NCBI RefSeq assembly: GCF_000620125.1
Contig: NZ_JHVL01000005.1
Span: 1 to 64,000 of the forward strand
Source: Clostridiisalibacter paucivorans DSM 22131
GTDB lineage: Bacteria > Bacillota > Clostridia > Tissierellales > Clostridiisalibacteraceae
DNA: 64,000 bases
Direction of reading: 5' to 3'
The first letter of the stretch is position 1. Every line of letters starts with the position of its first letter. Shown here one piece after another: positions 17,363 through 25,775 of the stretch. Made by a program: the position numbers and the translations under genes. The notes below the pieces were generated by a model, which made no database searches, had not been told where the DNA came from, and saw nothing but the letters and a program-made list of their open reading frames with translations.

Positions 17363-18181
17363 CTATCTTCCCAAATCATCTAGATATTTTAAAACTTTAT
17401 TATTGTTTATAATAGTAGAAAAAGAAAAAAATTCAGCCATTGTATTGCTTAATATTAATATAAAAAGTATTATATTTTTAATATATATTGGTTGTATAGT
17501 GATAAAATAAGTTCCTAGTATAAATCCTAATATATTAGATCCTGAGTCTCCTAGCATTGCTTTGCCTTTTAAATCAAATGGTAGATATGCTGATATAATT
17601 CCTAATGTAGAATATGCTATAAAATTATATTCTTTATTTTGTGAAATAATTAGGGCTACAAATAATGTTAATATAGAGATTTTAATAGATCTTCCTGGCC
17701 TTAAATCAAAAAGATTTATATAGTTTATACTAAGTGCAACAATTATGGAATTTAAAACAAATGTTATTTCATTATTAGTAGTAAATAATGAGATAAGTGT
17801 AGAAAAAAACACACCTACAAAGGCCTTGGCAATACCAGTACTGATTTTACCTTTTTTAAAAAAATATAATATATGATTCCGAATACCTTTTATTTTTTTA
17901 TTTCCAAACTTATCATCTATTATGCCTACTATTCCTATAATTACCATTCCAAAAATAAAAATAATAATAAATATATCCATCTCTCTTAAAACAATCAAAT
18001 GAATTACACACAAAAATGACTCAATTAATCCTAAAAAAAAACCAGTAGATATGGGAATTAAAATATTGTTATAATTTTTTTCAAAAAAATTTATTTTTCT
18101 CAAAAATACTAAAATATTAGGCATTAATATAAAAGTTATAAAAAATCCCAAAAATAAAAATAAAAAATCATATATAAGCAT
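17363..18181 (-). CDS. MraY-like phospho-sugar transferase (glycosyltransferase family 4)
   Basis: This is an integral membrane protein with about nine helices. Motifs of the MraY/WecA family are visible: the DD pair in GIVGIIDDKFGNKKIKG, NLFDLRPGRS in place of the usual NxxDG motif, and MLGDSGSNILGF. Such enzymes transfer a sugar phosphate to undecaprenyl phosphate. The NLFDLRPGR variant sets it apart from the true MraY of peptidoglycan synthesis. It overlaps the glycosyltransferase gene before it by 14 bases, so the two probably build one lipid-linked glycan. Confidence 0.82.
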   Translation of the reverse strand: MLIYDFLFLFLGFFITFILMPNILVFLRKINFFEKNYNNILIPISTGFFLGLIESFLCVIHLIVLREMDIFIIIFIFGMVIIGIVGIIDDKFGNKKIKGIRNHILYFFKKGKISTGIAKAFVGVFFSTLISLFTTNNEITFVLNSIIVALSINYINLFDLRPGRSIKISILTLFVALIISQNKEYNFIAYSTLGIISAYLPFDLKGKAMLGDSGSNILGFILGTYFITIQPIYIKNIILFILILSNTMAEFFSFSTIINNNKVLKYLDDLGR

Positions 18182-18869
18182 TATTGCACCTTCTAATAAA
18201 TATGATTATCAAAGTATATAATATACTTATAAATTGTTTTCCTCTATGCATAAATCCTTTTAGGTCTCTACCTGTTTCCCTATGTTTCATATTAACAGGG
18301 ACTTCTATTATACTATGTCCAGAATTTAATATATCTATAGTCATAGCTGTTTCCACACCATAACCATTTGGAATATAATGTATATTATTTATTACTTCTT
18401 TTTTATAAACTCTTTGACCAGATAATACTGACTCCAAGGTACATTTTGTATAAAAATATGTTCCATATTTGGCTAAACTTTTTACCAGTCCTAATCCACC
18501 TTTTTTATTTGCTGTAATTTTTGCAATAGAAACATCTGCTTTTTTATCTAATACAGGTTTTAATAGCTTTAATATTTCTTTACTAGTATTTGATAAATCT
18601 CCATCTAATAATACAAGATAGCTAAAATTTATATTGTATAAACTTTCCAGACCCTTTTTAATAGCATAACCTTTTCCCATATTCTTTTTTAATTTTATTA
18701 TTTTAACATTCAGATCTTTTATTTTTTCTATAGTATTATCAGTAGAACCATCATCAATCACTAAAATTCTATCTATAATTTTTAGATTTATTATACCTAA
18801 TATAGTATTTCTTATAGTTTTTTCTTCATTAAAAACCGGTATCAATGCTATAATATTGTTTTTTTCCAT
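18168..18869 (-). CDS. family 2 glycosyltransferase (dolichol-phosphate mannosyltransferase-like)
   Basis: A GT-A fold is shown by the N-terminal ALIPVFNEEKTIRNTI, the nucleotide-binding VIDDGSTDNT and the metal-binding LVLLDGDLSN (about residue 85). The acceptor-loop segment SGQRVYKKEVI follows. It has 233 residues and only a weak C-terminal hydrophobic tail, like DPM1 rather than the multi-span GtrB group. It probably moves a sugar onto a polyprenyl phosphate. The partner gene follows with an overlap. Confidence 0.85.
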   Translation of the reverse strand: MEKNNIIALIPVFNEEKTIRNTILGIINLKIIDRILVIDDGSTDNTIEKIKDLNVKIIKLKKNMGKGYAIKKGLESLYNINFSYLVLLDGDLSNTSKEILKLLKPVLDKKADVSIAKITANKKGGLGLVKSLAKYGTYFYTKCTLESVLSGQRVYKKEVINNIHYIPNGYGVETAMTIDILNSGHSIIEVPVNMKHRETGRDLKGFMHRGKQFISILYTLIIIFIRRCNNAYI

Positions 18870-18895
18870 ATGCTTTGTATATTATCCCCTTTCAA

Positions 18896-19906
18896 TCAAT
18901 GATAATAAATATAATCATTATTTGTATATTCCATCAATTTATGTATTCCCTTTAAATCTATTATTTTATGTCCTGCTAACAACCTAACTAAAAAAGTACT
19001 TCCCATTCCCTCTCTTCCTTTTTCAAGGAAATCAATCATATTATTATGAGAACCCAGAAGATATATAAATGATGCTTCTTGCTTATAAGCAAGCATTATG
19101 GCTGCATCTTCACTTGTACCAGGTAATGATAATAATTTTGATGGGATTTTTAATTTCTTTAATCTCTTTAATCCTGGAGCATTGCCATTCATATATGTAT
19201 GAACAAGTATTTCCTTAGATTCTTTTAAGCATTGATCGGATACACTATCCATATCTCCAATCAATACATCAGGATTAAATCCTATATTTAATAGGGCATC
19301 TCCACCGCCATCTACTCCAATCAATATAGGACTTTTATATTTGATGTACTTTGACACCATATTTAAATCTTCATTATAAAACCTTCCTCTACTTATGATT
19401 AGAACTTCCTTATTTTTAAATTCAGTACTAATATGACTTAGATTATATTTTTCTAATATATATTCTTTTTCTTTATTTGCATAAAAAATTGTATTATTTA
19501 CAAAATTTAAAAATTGATTTTCCATATTATTTTTAGCTACTTTTTCCATTGTATTTATATCTTTGTCTTTTATTAATTTACAATTACATAAAAATTGATT
19601 ATTGCAGAAAACAGCATTTTTTTCAATTTTAATAATGTCATTCTCATTAATTTTTTCAAAGAAATTACTATTATCTAATTCATATATGGGCATACCTTTA
19701 TTTGCCAATATTTTAGGACCTTGATTAAGGAATTTCCCACTAATTGTAGGCTCTGCATTTATAATACATTTAACTTTACTATTTAATAAAGATATAGCAG
19801 ATAATTCATCTAAATCTTTATGTTTTATAAGTGCTATATTTTGAGGTTTTAATCTTTTTATTAATTTTTTTGTTATTTTATCTTTTTTAACTTGACCTGT
19901 TATCAT
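18896..19906 (-). CDS. steA: SteA-like protein (thiamin-pyrophosphokinase-fold)
   Basis: The sequence matches SteA, linked to cell-wall and divisome function in Corynebacterium and conserved in Clostridia. The TPK-like core is visible as GVDGGGDALLNIGFNPDVLI followed by GDMDSVSD (residues about 200-230), with the conserved GTSEDAAIMLAYK and EKGREGMGSTFLVRLLAG segments. It is about 336 residues and lacks an obvious C-terminal membrane anchor. The ATG at 19906 is the likely start, since GGAGG lies inside the codons of the ATG at 19918. It precedes the GT2 gene, suggesting a role in the same envelope pathway. Confidence 0.8.
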   Translation of the reverse strand: MITGQVKKDKITKKLIKRLKPQNIALIKHKDLDELSAISLLNSKVKCIINAEPTISGKFLNQGPKILANKGMPIYELDNSNFFEKINENDIIKIEKNAVFCNNQFLCNCKLIKDKDINTMEKVAKNNMENQFLNFVNNTIFYANKEKEYILEKYNLSHISTEFKNKEVLIISRGRFYNEDLNMVSKYIKYKSPILIGVDGGGDALLNIGFNPDVLIGDMDSVSDQCLKESKEILVHTYMNGNAPGLKRLKKLKIPSKLLSLPGTSEDAAIMLAYKQEASFIYLLGSHNNMIDFLEKGREGMGSTFLVRLLAGHKIIDLKGIHKLMEYTNNDYIYYH

Positions 19907-20007
19907 TTTTTCCTCCATTAAGTAGTTCTTTTAAGATTATTATTGCTAAAAATATATAAAAAATTCATTTGTTTATTATCAATTATGATAACATCTATTA
20001 TGATATT

Positions 20008-20069
20008 AATTACAAAACAAAAACATCCTTAAAAAATAAATATAAATTGGATGTTTTTGTTTTGTAATT
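20008..20069 (-). terminator. terminator after spo0A
   Basis: A perfect 21-bp inverted repeat (AATTACAAAACAAAAACATCC and complement) encloses a 20-base loop. The descending arm is TTTTTGTTTTG on the minus strand. It isolates spo0A from the SteA group. Confidence 0.8.
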
Positions 20070-20085
20070 GTTGAAGTTGTATTTT

Positions 20086-20883
20086 TTATTGTTCTAATCT
20101 TAATTTATCTGCTACCATAGCAATAAATTCACTGTTTGTAGGCTTTCCCTTGTCATTATGAACTGTATATCCAAATAACTTATTTATAGTATCTACTTTT
20201 CCTCTACTCCAAGCTACTTCTATGGCATGTCTTATTGCCCTTTCTACTCTACTGGGAGTTGTATTGAATTTCTTTGCTATAGAAGGATAAAGTTCTTTAG
20301 TTACTGCACTTAAATATTCCATATTTTCAACTACCATTCCAATAGCTTCTCTTAAATATAAATATCCTTTTATATGTGCAGGTACTCCAATTTCATGAAT
20401 TATATTTGTTATCTTAGCTTCTAAACTTTGTCCTGATACAGTAGGACTTATATAGCTATTGTACAGATCAATAGAGCCTTTACTCTCCATATCATTATAA
20501 CTTATTCCCATTAACTCTCTTACTCTTTTTATAAATATCTCAAAATCGAAAGGTTTCACCACATAATAATCTGCTCCTAAATTAATAGCCTTTTGGGTTA
20601 TCTTATCTTGTCCAACAGCAGACAAAATAATAGTTTTTGGTGTTTTTGTAGTTTGTAATTTATTTAGTTTTTCTAATACCCCCAACCCATCTAAATGAGG
20701 CATTATAATATCTAATACCAATACATCGGGATTTTTTTTATTAATTAGATCCAGTGCCTCTATACCATCCTTAGCTAAACCAACAACCTCAATATCTTTT
20801 TGTGCAGATAAATATTCATTTAGTATTCCACAAAATTCTTTATTATCATCTGCAATAAGTACTCCTATTTTCTCACTGTCCAT
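20086..20883 (-). CDS. spo0A: stage 0 sporulation protein A, master regulator
   Basis: Spo0A is the phosphorelay response regulator that starts sporulation. The receiver domain (1-120) has the acidic pair DDN near residue 15, the phosphoacceptor Asp in [12 protein letters not shown] near residue 59, and the conserved Lys in VVKPFD. The C-terminal effector domain (about 150-265) shows [20 protein letters not shown], the DNA-recognition helix region for 0A boxes. The length is 265. It has its own SigH-like promoter with an overlapping 0A box, which suggests autoregulation, and its own terminator. Confidence 0.98.
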   Translation of the reverse strand: MDSEKIGVLIADDNKEFCGILNEYLSAQKDIEVVGLAKDGIEALDLINKKNPDVLVLDIIMPHLDGLGVLEKLNKLQTTKTPKTIILSAVGQDKITQKAINLGADYYVVKPFDFEIFIKRVRELMGISYNDMESKGSIDLYNSYISPTVSGQSLEAKITNIIHEIGVPAHIKGYLYLREAIGMVVENMEYLSAVTKELYPSIAKKFNTTPSRVERAIRHAIEVAWSRGKVDTINKLFGYTVHNDKGKPTNSEFIAMVADKLRLEQ

Positions 20884-20930
20884 TTAAATTACCCCCTAAC
20901 TCTATTTTATATGTAACTGTCTATATTTAT

Positions 20931-20957
20931 TTTCGACATATGTGATATATATCCTTC
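20931..20957 (-). promoter_or_regulatory. SigH-like promoter with overlapping 0A box upstream of spo0A
   Basis: On the minus strand GAAGGATAT (SigH -35 pattern RNAGGAWWW) is followed after 11 bases by GTCGAAA (close to the -10 RNNGAAT). TGTCGAA at 20932-20938 is a perfect 0A box and overlaps the -10. In Bacillus spo0A is also driven by a SigH promoter under Spo0A control, so the arrangement is expected, but the assignment rests on consensus matching only. Confidence 0.65.
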
Positions 20958-21040
20958 CTATTTTTCTAAATTAAGTAATTTTTTTATAAGACATAATAAA
21001 TTATATTATTTATCTACATTTTTTAATGATAAATTTAGCA

Positions 21041-21083
21041 AAACAAAAATGAGTTCCTAAATTGTGGGAACTCATTTTTGTTT
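21041..21083 (-). terminator. terminator after spoIVB
   Basis: The inverted repeat AAACAAAAATGAGTTCC / GGAACTCATTTTTGTTT (21041-21057 and 21067-21083) has a 9-base loop and a descending arm rich in T on the minus strand. Confidence 0.85.
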
Positions 21084-21084
21084 C

Positions 21085-22395
21085 TTAATTTACTTCAGCA
21101 AATTCTTCTTCATCTAATGGTTGTAATCCAGCTTTTTCTAGCATCCATTCTATATATAAACCATATCCTCGAGTTGGGTCATTAACAAAAACATGTGTTA
21201 TAGCACCTACTAATTTACCATCTTGTATTATAGGGCTACCACTCATTCCCTGTACTATACCACCAGTGCTTTTAATTAATCTGTTGTCAGTTATTTTTAT
21301 TATCATTCCCTTGGGCTCTGGATTATTTTGATGTTCTTTTTTAATAATTTCAACTTTATATTTTTCTATTCTATATCCATCTATAGTGGTTAATATAAAT
21401 GCTTCTCCTTCCTTAATTTCATTTTGCATAGCTACTGGCATAGCTTTTTCCTTAGATAGAAAATCATCCATTGTTATACCATATATTCCAAATTCAGTAT
21501 TTGAATGTATCTTTCCTATCATACTGTCTGAGTCAAAAAAAATACCCCTTATTTCTCCGGGCTCACCTTTTTTTCCTTGTTCAATAGATGATACTTTAGC
21601 TTTTATTATTTCACCCTTACCTACTGGCAATAGCTGTCTAGTATCTATATCTGTTATTCCATGGCCTAATGCACCAAATTTATTTGATTGAGGATCTACA
21701 AAGGTTAAAGTTCCTATTCCTGCTGTCTTATCTCTCACCCACACTCCTATCCTTAAATATTTATCCTGAATATTCTTTATGGGTTTTATAGAAGTGACAA
21801 AATTTTTATTTTTCCTTTTTACTTTTAATTTTATATCTCCATTGGAATGGTTTATTATGTCTATCAAATGTTGAGAATTTTTAACTTCAATATCATTGGC
21901 TTTAACTATAATATCTCCTACTTGTAATCCTGCATCCAATGATGGATTATGTTTTTCTCCATTTAAATCTTCTATTTCAGATAAAGCAACTACTAGCACA
22001 CCTTTAGTATTTAATTTTACTCCTATTGATTGACCTCCAGGTATAAGCAACTGTCTGTTGTATACATTAACTTCAATATTTCTTATAGGGATTAGTCCAA
22101 AAAGTTTAAATTGAATTTTAGAGCTTCCCTTTTCTAATGCACGAAAATTAAAAGATTTCATTATTCTTGAATAATTAGAAACCTCAATATTTTCTAGAGC
22201 TAAATCATCAAATTCAGTTTGAGAAATATTTGCCGTTATAGGAAAAATTACATTGATTTTTCTTTCATTACCTTTAAATATACTTATTTGTTGAGGATAT
22301 TTATATATATTATAGAATTGTATAGAATATATAAATATTAATATTATTACCATGAATAAAAAAAATCTTTTAATAAATTTATTGATATTTGTCAA
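21085..22395 (-). CDS. spoIVB: SpoIVB serine peptidase (S55)
   Basis: SpoIVB is secreted from the forespore and triggers pro-SigK processing or related late signalling in Bacillus. A single N-terminal membrane helix anchors it; a PDZ domain (about residues 120-205, ALSEIEDLNGEKHNPSLDAG) follows, then the peptidase domain with LGHGITDID (His) and the nucleophile Ser in GMSGSPIIQDGKLVGAITHV. The length of 436 is normal. The start is TTG at 22395. It lies directly upstream of spo0A, the standard order. Confidence 0.95.
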   Translation of the reverse strand: MTNINKFIKRFFLFMVIILIFIYSIQFYNIYKYPQQISIFKGNERKINVIFPITANISQTEFDDLALENIEVSNYSRIMKSFNFRALEKGSSKIQFKLFGLIPIRNIEVNVYNRQLLIPGGQSIGVKLNTKGVLVVALSEIEDLNGEKHNPSLDAGLQVGDIIVKANDIEVKNSQHLIDIINHSNGDIKLKVKRKNKNFVTSIKPIKNIQDKYLRIGVWVRDKTAGIGTLTFVDPQSNKFGALGHGITDIDTRQLLPVGKGEIIKAKVSSIEQGKKGEPGEIRGIFFDSDSMIGKIHSNTEFGIYGITMDDFLSKEKAMPVAMQNEIKEGEAFILTTIDGYRIEKYKVEIIKKEHQNNPEPKGMIIKITDNRLIKSTGGIVQGMSGSPIIQDGKLVGAITHVFVNDPTRGYGLYIEWMLEKAGLQPLDEEEFAEVN

Positions 22396-22596
22396 TAACT
22401 ATCACTCTCCTGATTTCCCCTTTTGTGACCTTCACCTCCATACTGTATTACATAAAGAGTTTAACCAATTTCAGTTTAAAACTTTCTATATATTTAATTT
22501 GCCTAATAATTTTTTTTATATTACATAAAAAAATTTATTATATTTCTATGTAAAATCATATATTGGAATATCTGATTTTTTTTCAAAAAAATAGAA

Positions 22597-22735
22597 AAGT
22601 TAGTAGTCAATAATTAACAATAAGCAGTTTAATTATAAGAACTATAGGTTCTCTACAATTAACTACTAACTATTAACTATTAACTACTAACCAATAACTA
22701 CTAACTATTAACTACTAACTATTAACTACTAAACA
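22597..22735. repeat. palindromic intergenic repeat, copy B, with expanded tandem arm
   Basis: The 333 bases between spoIVB and recN contain no gene, but the half next to recN is a repeat. The left arm reads AAAGTTAGTAGTCAATAATT; the centre AGAACTATAGGTTCT is a near palindrome; the right arm is an expanded tandem of AACTACTAACTATT-like units from about 22658 to 22733. The last unit runs into the recN stop codon (22729-22731). The arm sequence matches copies A and C, while the centre differs. Confidence 0.7.
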
Positions 22736-24435
22736 TGTCCCTTTTTCTTAAACTTATTTGACATTTCAATCATTTCTTTAGCATGTTCCTTTGTCTTTTT
22801 AGTTAAGTCTACCCCTCCCAATAGTCTTGATAACTCTTCTATCCTTTCATCATAGCTAAGTGATTTTATAACTGTTTTAGTCATATTTTTATTTACAACT
22901 TTTTCAATTAAATAATGTGCATCGGCCATTGCAGCTATTTGTGGTAAATGGGTTATGCATAAAACTTGATGCGATTTAGAAATATCTGATATTTTTTCAC
23001 CAACTATTTGAGAAGTTCTACCACTTATTCCTGAATCAATTTCATCAAATATAAGACACGGTATGTGATCTATCTCAGCCAAAATACTTTTAAAAGCTAA
23101 CATAATTCTAGACATCTCACCACCAGAAACGATTTTAGTTAATGGTTTTAATGGTTCTCCAGGATTTGTTGAAATTAAAAATTCTATTCTATCTATACCT
23201 TTTTTTGTATAATAATCAAACTTATCAAATTTTACTTTAAAAGTTACATTACTCATGTTTAACTCTTTTAATTCATTCGTAATTTTATTTTCAAAAATTA
23301 CACTTATTTTTTTTCTCTCTTCAGTAAGATTTTTACTCAGCTTTTCCAAAAGTTCTTCTTGATATGAAATTTTTCTTTTCAATATCTCTATCTCTTCTTC
23401 GCTATTATTTATCAATTTCAATTCTTTATACATAAAGTCTCTATACTCTAAAATATCTTTAATCGTTTTTCCATACTTTCTTTTTAGTTTATTTATAATA
23501 TCTATTCTATCAGACAATTCTTTTAATCTTTCTTCATCATAACTAATATTCTCAGAATATGATCTTATTTCTCTGCCAATGTCTTCTAATTCATATAGCA
23601 CAGAGGACATAGAATCATAATAATCCTTAAGTTTGTCATCATAACTAGATATCTTCTTCATAGTGAATACCATATCTCGTAACATATCTATAACTGAAGG
23701 TCTATCATATTCCATATTATTTAATCCTTGATTTATAATCCCTATGGATTTCATAATATCTTCACTGTTGGACAAAACTTTATATTCATTTAAGATATCC
23801 TTTTCTTCATTTTCTTTAAGATTAGCACTATCAATTTCTGCTAATTGAAATTTAAGCAGATCTTTCTTTCTTTCAATTTCCATATCATCTTTAACTACAG
23901 ATTTTAACTTCTTTTTTGTATCTACAAGTTTATTATATTCCTTCAAAACTTGTTCTTTTAAACTAATTAAAGGTTCTTTTCCCATTGCATCTAGAAAATC
24001 TATATGTTTTTCCCACGACAAAAGGGATTGATGTTCATGCTGTCCATGAATATCAATCATATTACTAGTAAGATTTTTTAACATATTAAGTGTAACAGTT
24101 CTCCCATTTATTCTAGAAATACTTCTTCCAGAAGCAAATATCTCTCGAGTCAATAGTATATTATTATCTGGTTCCATCTCTATACCATATTCCAACAATA
24201 TATCTTCTATTAATTTAACATTCTCAATATGAAACAAACCTTCTATTATTGATTTTTCCTTGCCATTTCTGATAAAATCTTTTCCTGCTCTTTCCCCAAG
24301 AATAAGATTTACAGCATCTATTATAATAGACTTTCCCGCTCCAGTTTCACCAGTTAAAACATTAAAGCCTTTAAAAAAAGAAATCTTTATTTTATCAATT
24401 ATAGCAAAGTTTTTAATGTTAATTTCAAGGAGCAT
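22729..24435 (-). CDS. recN: DNA repair protein RecN
   Basis: RecN is an SMC-like ATPase acting early in double-strand-break repair. The Walker A site is GETGAGKS near residue 28; long coiled-coil arms span about residues 150-370; the ABC signature IVSGGEMSRIMLAFK is near 435 and Walker B CLIFDEIDSGISG near 463. The length of 568 is typical. It is followed by palindromic repeat copy B, whose last unit overlaps the stop. It lies 14 bases after argR. Confidence 0.96.
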   Translation of the reverse strand: MLLEINIKNFAIIDKIKISFFKGFNVLTGETGAGKSIIIDAVNLILGERAGKDFIRNGKEKSIIEGLFHIENVKLIEDILLEYGIEMEPDNNILLTREIFASGRSISRINGRTVTLNMLKNLTSNMIDIHGQHEHQSLLSWEKHIDFLDAMGKEPLISLKEQVLKEYNKLVDTKKKLKSVVKDDMEIERKKDLLKFQLAEIDSANLKENEEKDILNEYKVLSNSEDIMKSIGIINQGLNNMEYDRPSVIDMLRDMVFTMKKISSYDDKLKDYYDSMSSVLYELEDIGREIRSYSENISYDEERLKELSDRIDIINKLKRKYGKTIKDILEYRDFMYKELKLINNSEEEIEILKRKISYQEELLEKLSKNLTEERKKISVIFENKITNELKELNMSNVTFKVKFDKFDYYTKKGIDRIEFLISTNPGEPLKPLTKIVSGGEMSRIMLAFKSILAEIDHIPCLIFDEIDSGISGRTSQIVGEKISDISKSHQVLCITHLPQIAAMADAHYLIEKVVNKNMTKTVIKSLSYDERIEELSRLLGGVDLTKKTKEHAKEMIEMSNKFKKKGHV

Positions 24436-24449
24436 CTACATTACCTCCA

Positions 24450-24902
24450 TTACTCCAATAATTTATAAAAAATTTGCATTATATCGTTAATTTTATTTTG
24501 ATTGCTAACTGCAACAAATACAGTATCATCTCCAGCTATACATCCTATTATCTCCTCAATTCCAAGGGCATCTACAGCAGAACCGGCTATATTAGCAGCA
24601 CCTGGTATAGTCTTCAAGACAAGCATATGACCTGCAATATCTATAGAAACAATAGAATTTTTAAATATATTTATTAATCTTTCTGTTATACCGTCTTGAT
24701 TTTGACCTATAACTGCATATTTATATTTTCCAGTTTTAGAAAGCACCTTTACTAATCTCAATTCCTTAATATCTCTTGATACTGTAGCTTGAGTGACATC
24801 TATACCAAGTCTTTTCAAATGGGCTGCTAATTCCTCTTGAGTCTCTATTTCATATTCTTCTATCAATTTCAATATTTTACTCTGCCTTGCATATTTTCTC
24901 AT
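24450..24902 (-). CDS. argR: arginine repressor ArgR/AhrC
   Basis: The hexameric repressor senses arginine and binds ARG boxes. The N-terminal winged helix contains TQEELAAHLKRLGIDVTQAT and VSRDIKELRLVKV; the C-terminal domain has the arginine-binding GCIAGDDTVFVAV. The length of 150 is exact for the family. No arginine biosynthesis genes are near; its place between tlyA and recN is the usual Firmicute order. Confidence 0.96.
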   Translation of the reverse strand: MRKYARQSKILKLIEEYEIETQEELAAHLKRLGIDVTQATVSRDIKELRLVKVLSKTGKYKYAVIGQNQDGITERLINIFKNSIVSIDIAGHMLVLKTIPGAANIAGSAVDALGIEEIIGCIAGDDTVFVAVSNQNKINDIMQIFYKLLE

Positions 24903-24941
24903 ATTTTTCCTCCCTTCTATAAATAAAACTAACGGAAAATT

Positions 24942-25754
24942 TTATTTCAAATCTTTGTGGGACATATCAACAATATCTTTTATCAAACATAAATCCTTAT
25001 CATCTTCATGCTCTTTTCCCTTTTTTAAATGCACTAAATACTCAATATTTCCTTCTGCACCTTTTACTGGAGAGTAAGTTAGCCCTTTAAATATTAATCC
25101 TACCGACTTACAAAATTGATATATTTCAAATATTACATCTTCATGTACTTTAATATCTCTAATTACTCCTTTTTTCCCGACCCTCTCTTTGCCAGCTTCA
25201 AATTGAGGCTTTATCAATGCTATTATATCCACTTTTTCTTTAGTTAGATTTAATACTACTGGTAAGACTAGCTTTAAAGATATAAATGAAACATCTATAG
25301 ACACAAAATTAGCTAATTCTTCAAGATCTTTTTCAGTCACGTATCTTATATTTGTTCTTTCCATAACAACTACTCTGTCATCATTTCTAATCTTCCATGC
25401 TAATTGTCCATACCCTACATCAATAGCATATACTTTCTTTGCTCCTTGTTGAAGCATACAGTCAGTAAAACCACCAGTCGATGCCCCTATATCTAATGCG
25501 ACCTTGTCCTTTAAATCTATAGGAAATACCTCCAATGCCTTTTGTAACTTTAGACCACCTCTACTTACAAAAGGAATAGGATTTCCCTTTACTATTATAT
25601 TACTATCTACATCTAGCTTTGAACCAGGTTTATCAACTCTTTCAGTATCTATAAATACTAATCCAGCCATTATATATTTTTTGGCTTTTTCTCTACTATC
25701 TATTAATCCTTTTTCAACTAATAATACATCCGCTCTTTTTTTTTTAGATTTCAT
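24942..25754 (-). CDS. tlyA: TlyA family rRNA 2'-O-methyltransferase
   Basis: TlyA-type enzymes methylate riboses in 16S and 23S rRNA (older name hemolysin A). An N-terminal S4 domain (residues 1-60, ADVLLVEKGLIDSREKAKKY) precedes an FtsJ-like SAM domain with ALDIGASTGGFTDCMLQQGA and IDVSFISLKLVLPV. The length is 270. It sits between dxs and argR. Confidence 0.93.
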   Translation of the reverse strand: MKSKKKRADVLLVEKGLIDSREKAKKYIMAGLVFIDTERVDKPGSKLDVDSNIIVKGNPIPFVSRGGLKLQKALEVFPIDLKDKVALDIGASTGGFTDCMLQQGAKKVYAIDVGYGQLAWKIRNDDRVVVMERTNIRYVTEKDLEELANFVSIDVSFISLKLVLPVVLNLTKEKVDIIALIKPQFEAGKERVGKKGVIRDIKVHEDVIFEIYQFCKSVGLIFKGLTYSPVKGAEGNIEYLVHLKKGKEHEDDKDLCLIKDIVDMSHKDLK

Positions 25755-25775
25755 TTTATCTCTCCGCTTCTAATT

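Noticed and set aside
22658-22735. Possible CRISPR or direct-repeat array
   Set aside because: Units are 14-15 bases with no unique spacers and belong to one arm of a palindromic repeat; no cas genes are present.
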